From Clostridiales bacterium (lineage in GTDB: Bacteria > Bacillota > Dehalobacteriia > UBA4068): a stretch of 5,961 bases of DNA. Below, piece after piece: positions 5,274-5,961 of this stretch (positions are counted from its first letter, which is position 1; every line of letters begins with the position of its first letter). The translations under genes and the position numbers were made by a program. The notes under the pieces are model-generated. The model was not told where the DNA came from, ran no database searches, and saw nothing but the letters and a program-made list of their open reading frames with translations. Location: positions 1 to 5,961 of the forward strand of contig WRDJ01000051.1 in assembly GCA_009783495.1 (NCBI GenBank), written 5' to 3'.

Positions 5274-5830
5274 TCCGCTTCCCTCCCATATTTCAGCAGC
5301 GCTTGCTCATAGAGGTCGTTGCCGCGGCAATCGTTTATCACCACGGCGGGCAGGTTTTCCACCTCCAGGCGCCGCACCGCCTCGGCCCCCAGCTCTTCAT
5401 AGGCAACAACTTCCGCCTTCTTGATACACTGTGAGATAAGCGCCGCCGCCCCGCCGAGGGCCGCCAGATAGACGGCCTTATGCTCCGCGCAGGCTTCACG
5501 CACCTCCGCAGAGCGCCGGCCTTTGCCCAGCATCCCCTTTAGCCCTTTTGCCAGCAGGGCCGGGGCGTATGGATCCATGCGCGAGCTGGTGGTGGGCCCG
5601 GCGGAACCGATGACGCGCCCAGGCGGGGCTGGGCTCGGCCCCACATAATAGATAATTTGGCCCGCCAGCGGAAAAGGCGGTTCCTCGCCGCGCAAGAGCG
5701 TTTCGGACATTCTTTGGTGCGCGGCGTCCCTGGCCGTATAGATAACGCCGCTAATCAGGACTTTCTCGCCGCATTGCAGGGATTGCAGCAGCGCGTCTTG
5801 CAATGGGGGAGTCAATATTTTATAACTCAT
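5270..5830 (-). CDS. Class I fumarase / L-tartrate dehydratase, beta subunit
   Basis: This is the beta subunit of the [4Fe-4S] hydro-lyase family (FumA C-terminal domain / TtdB), which with an alpha subunit interconverts fumarate and malate or dehydrates tartrate. The 186 residues show SGVIYTARDAAHQRM (27-41), GPSPAPPGRVIGSAGPTTSSRMD (64-86), LGKG, AVYLAALGGAAAL and a C-terminal PAVVINDCRGNDLY. Length fits stand-alone beta subunits (about 180-200). I chose ATG at 5828-5830, with GAGG 6 nt upstream, over an in-frame ATG at 5870-5872 that has no ribosome binding site and would add 14 unconserved residues. The fumarase role is more likely than tartrate, but the two cannot be separated here. The alpha subunit gene, usually just upstream, is not recognisable before the window ends. 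Confidence 0.88.
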   Translation of the reverse strand: MSYKILTPPLQDALLQSLQCGEKVLISGVIYTARDAAHQRMSETLLRGEEPPFPLAGQIIYYVGPSPAPPGRVIGSAGPTTSSRMDPYAPALLAKGLKGMLGKGRRSAEVREACAEHKAVYLAALGGAAALISQCIKKAEVVAYEELGAEAVRRLEVENLPAVVINDCRGNDLYEQALLKYGREAE

Positions 5831-5961
5831 TAAGCACCTCGCATCAAACCGTTTTTGTGGCGGGCCGGGCATGGCCGCGTTCTTGCCTCTGCTTTTTTAT
5901 CGTCGCAAATGGCAATTCGCCGTTTGCTCCACACTCTGCCCTCTGCCATCTGTTTTTCCAC
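5831..5961. other. Region upstream of the fumarase beta gene; no recognised gene
   Basis: One minus-strand frame is open from the right edge to a TAA at 5830-5832, which overlaps the beta start as TAATG. That would fit the tail of an upstream coupled gene, but the 43 residues are rich in Lys, Arg and Ala and show no clear family match apart from a short CPARHK, which I do not trust. The stretch also has a hairpin (5906-5926, CAAATGGC-N5-GCCGTTTG) and the 12-mer CTCTGCCCTCTG (5934-5945) seen at 1416-1427, both more typical of spacer DNA. No good promoter was found. Confidence 0.4.
5906..5926. repeat. Inverted repeat upstream of the fumarase beta gene
   Basis: CAAATGGC and GCCGTTTG pair over 8 positions (one T·G) around AATTC. 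No U-tract follows on either strand, so it is not a standard terminator. Its role is unknown. Confidence 0.4.

Noticed and set aside
5831..5872. An N-terminal extension of the fumarase beta subunit starting at 5872
   Set aside because: No ribosome binding site precedes it, the 14 extra residues are not family-like, and the ATG at 5828-5830 has a well-placed GAGG.

Overview
The window carries seven protein-coding genes, all on the minus strand, so transcription runs from high to low coordinates. In that order they are: a class I (iron-sulfur) fumarase/tartrate dehydratase beta subunit; a type II 3-dehydroquinate dehydratase (aroQ); a Cys-rich, Tat-exported lipoprotein with six tandem 16-residue CPxCGQDPCxC repeats and a two-cluster ferredoxin-like tail; feoA; feoB; a Fur-family regulator; and the first 267 codons of 2-isopropylmalate synthase (leuA), cut by the left edge. 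No tRNA, rRNA, CRISPR array or transposase gene was seen.

The organism looks like an anaerobic or microaerophilic bacterium, most likely a fairly GC-rich member of the Bacillota (Firmicutes). This is inferred from the oxygen-labile fumarase type with a separate beta subunit, the ferrous-iron transporter FeoAB, the exported iron-sulfur protein, strong AGGAGG-type ribosome binding sites, and GTG and TTG starts. The assignment is not firm.

Region by region. 5270-5961: fumarase beta and aroQ overlap by 4 bp (ATGA), so they are probably translationally coupled; the alpha subunit is not recognisable in the remaining 131 bp. 4704-4759: a promoter, a perfect dyad and a strong ribosome binding site precede the Cys-rich gene. 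3955-4031: a promoter with a perfect TTGACA and two Fur-box-like sites precedes feoAB. 1317-1652: a 336-bp gene-free stretch rich in hairpins and direct repeats separates feoB from fur. 843-871: a good leuA promoter has its -35 inside the last codons of fur.

The core is an iron module: Fur probably represses feoAB through the two boxes. The adjacent Cys-rich lipoprotein (34 cysteines in 210 residues) is the most unusual item. It may be an extracytoplasmic metal-binding or electron-transfer protein, possibly serving iron reduction or uptake, but only gene position supports that link. Other points for a second look are an Arg in place of the P-loop Lys of FeoB and a dispersed repeat at the 3' ends of both feoB and aroQ.
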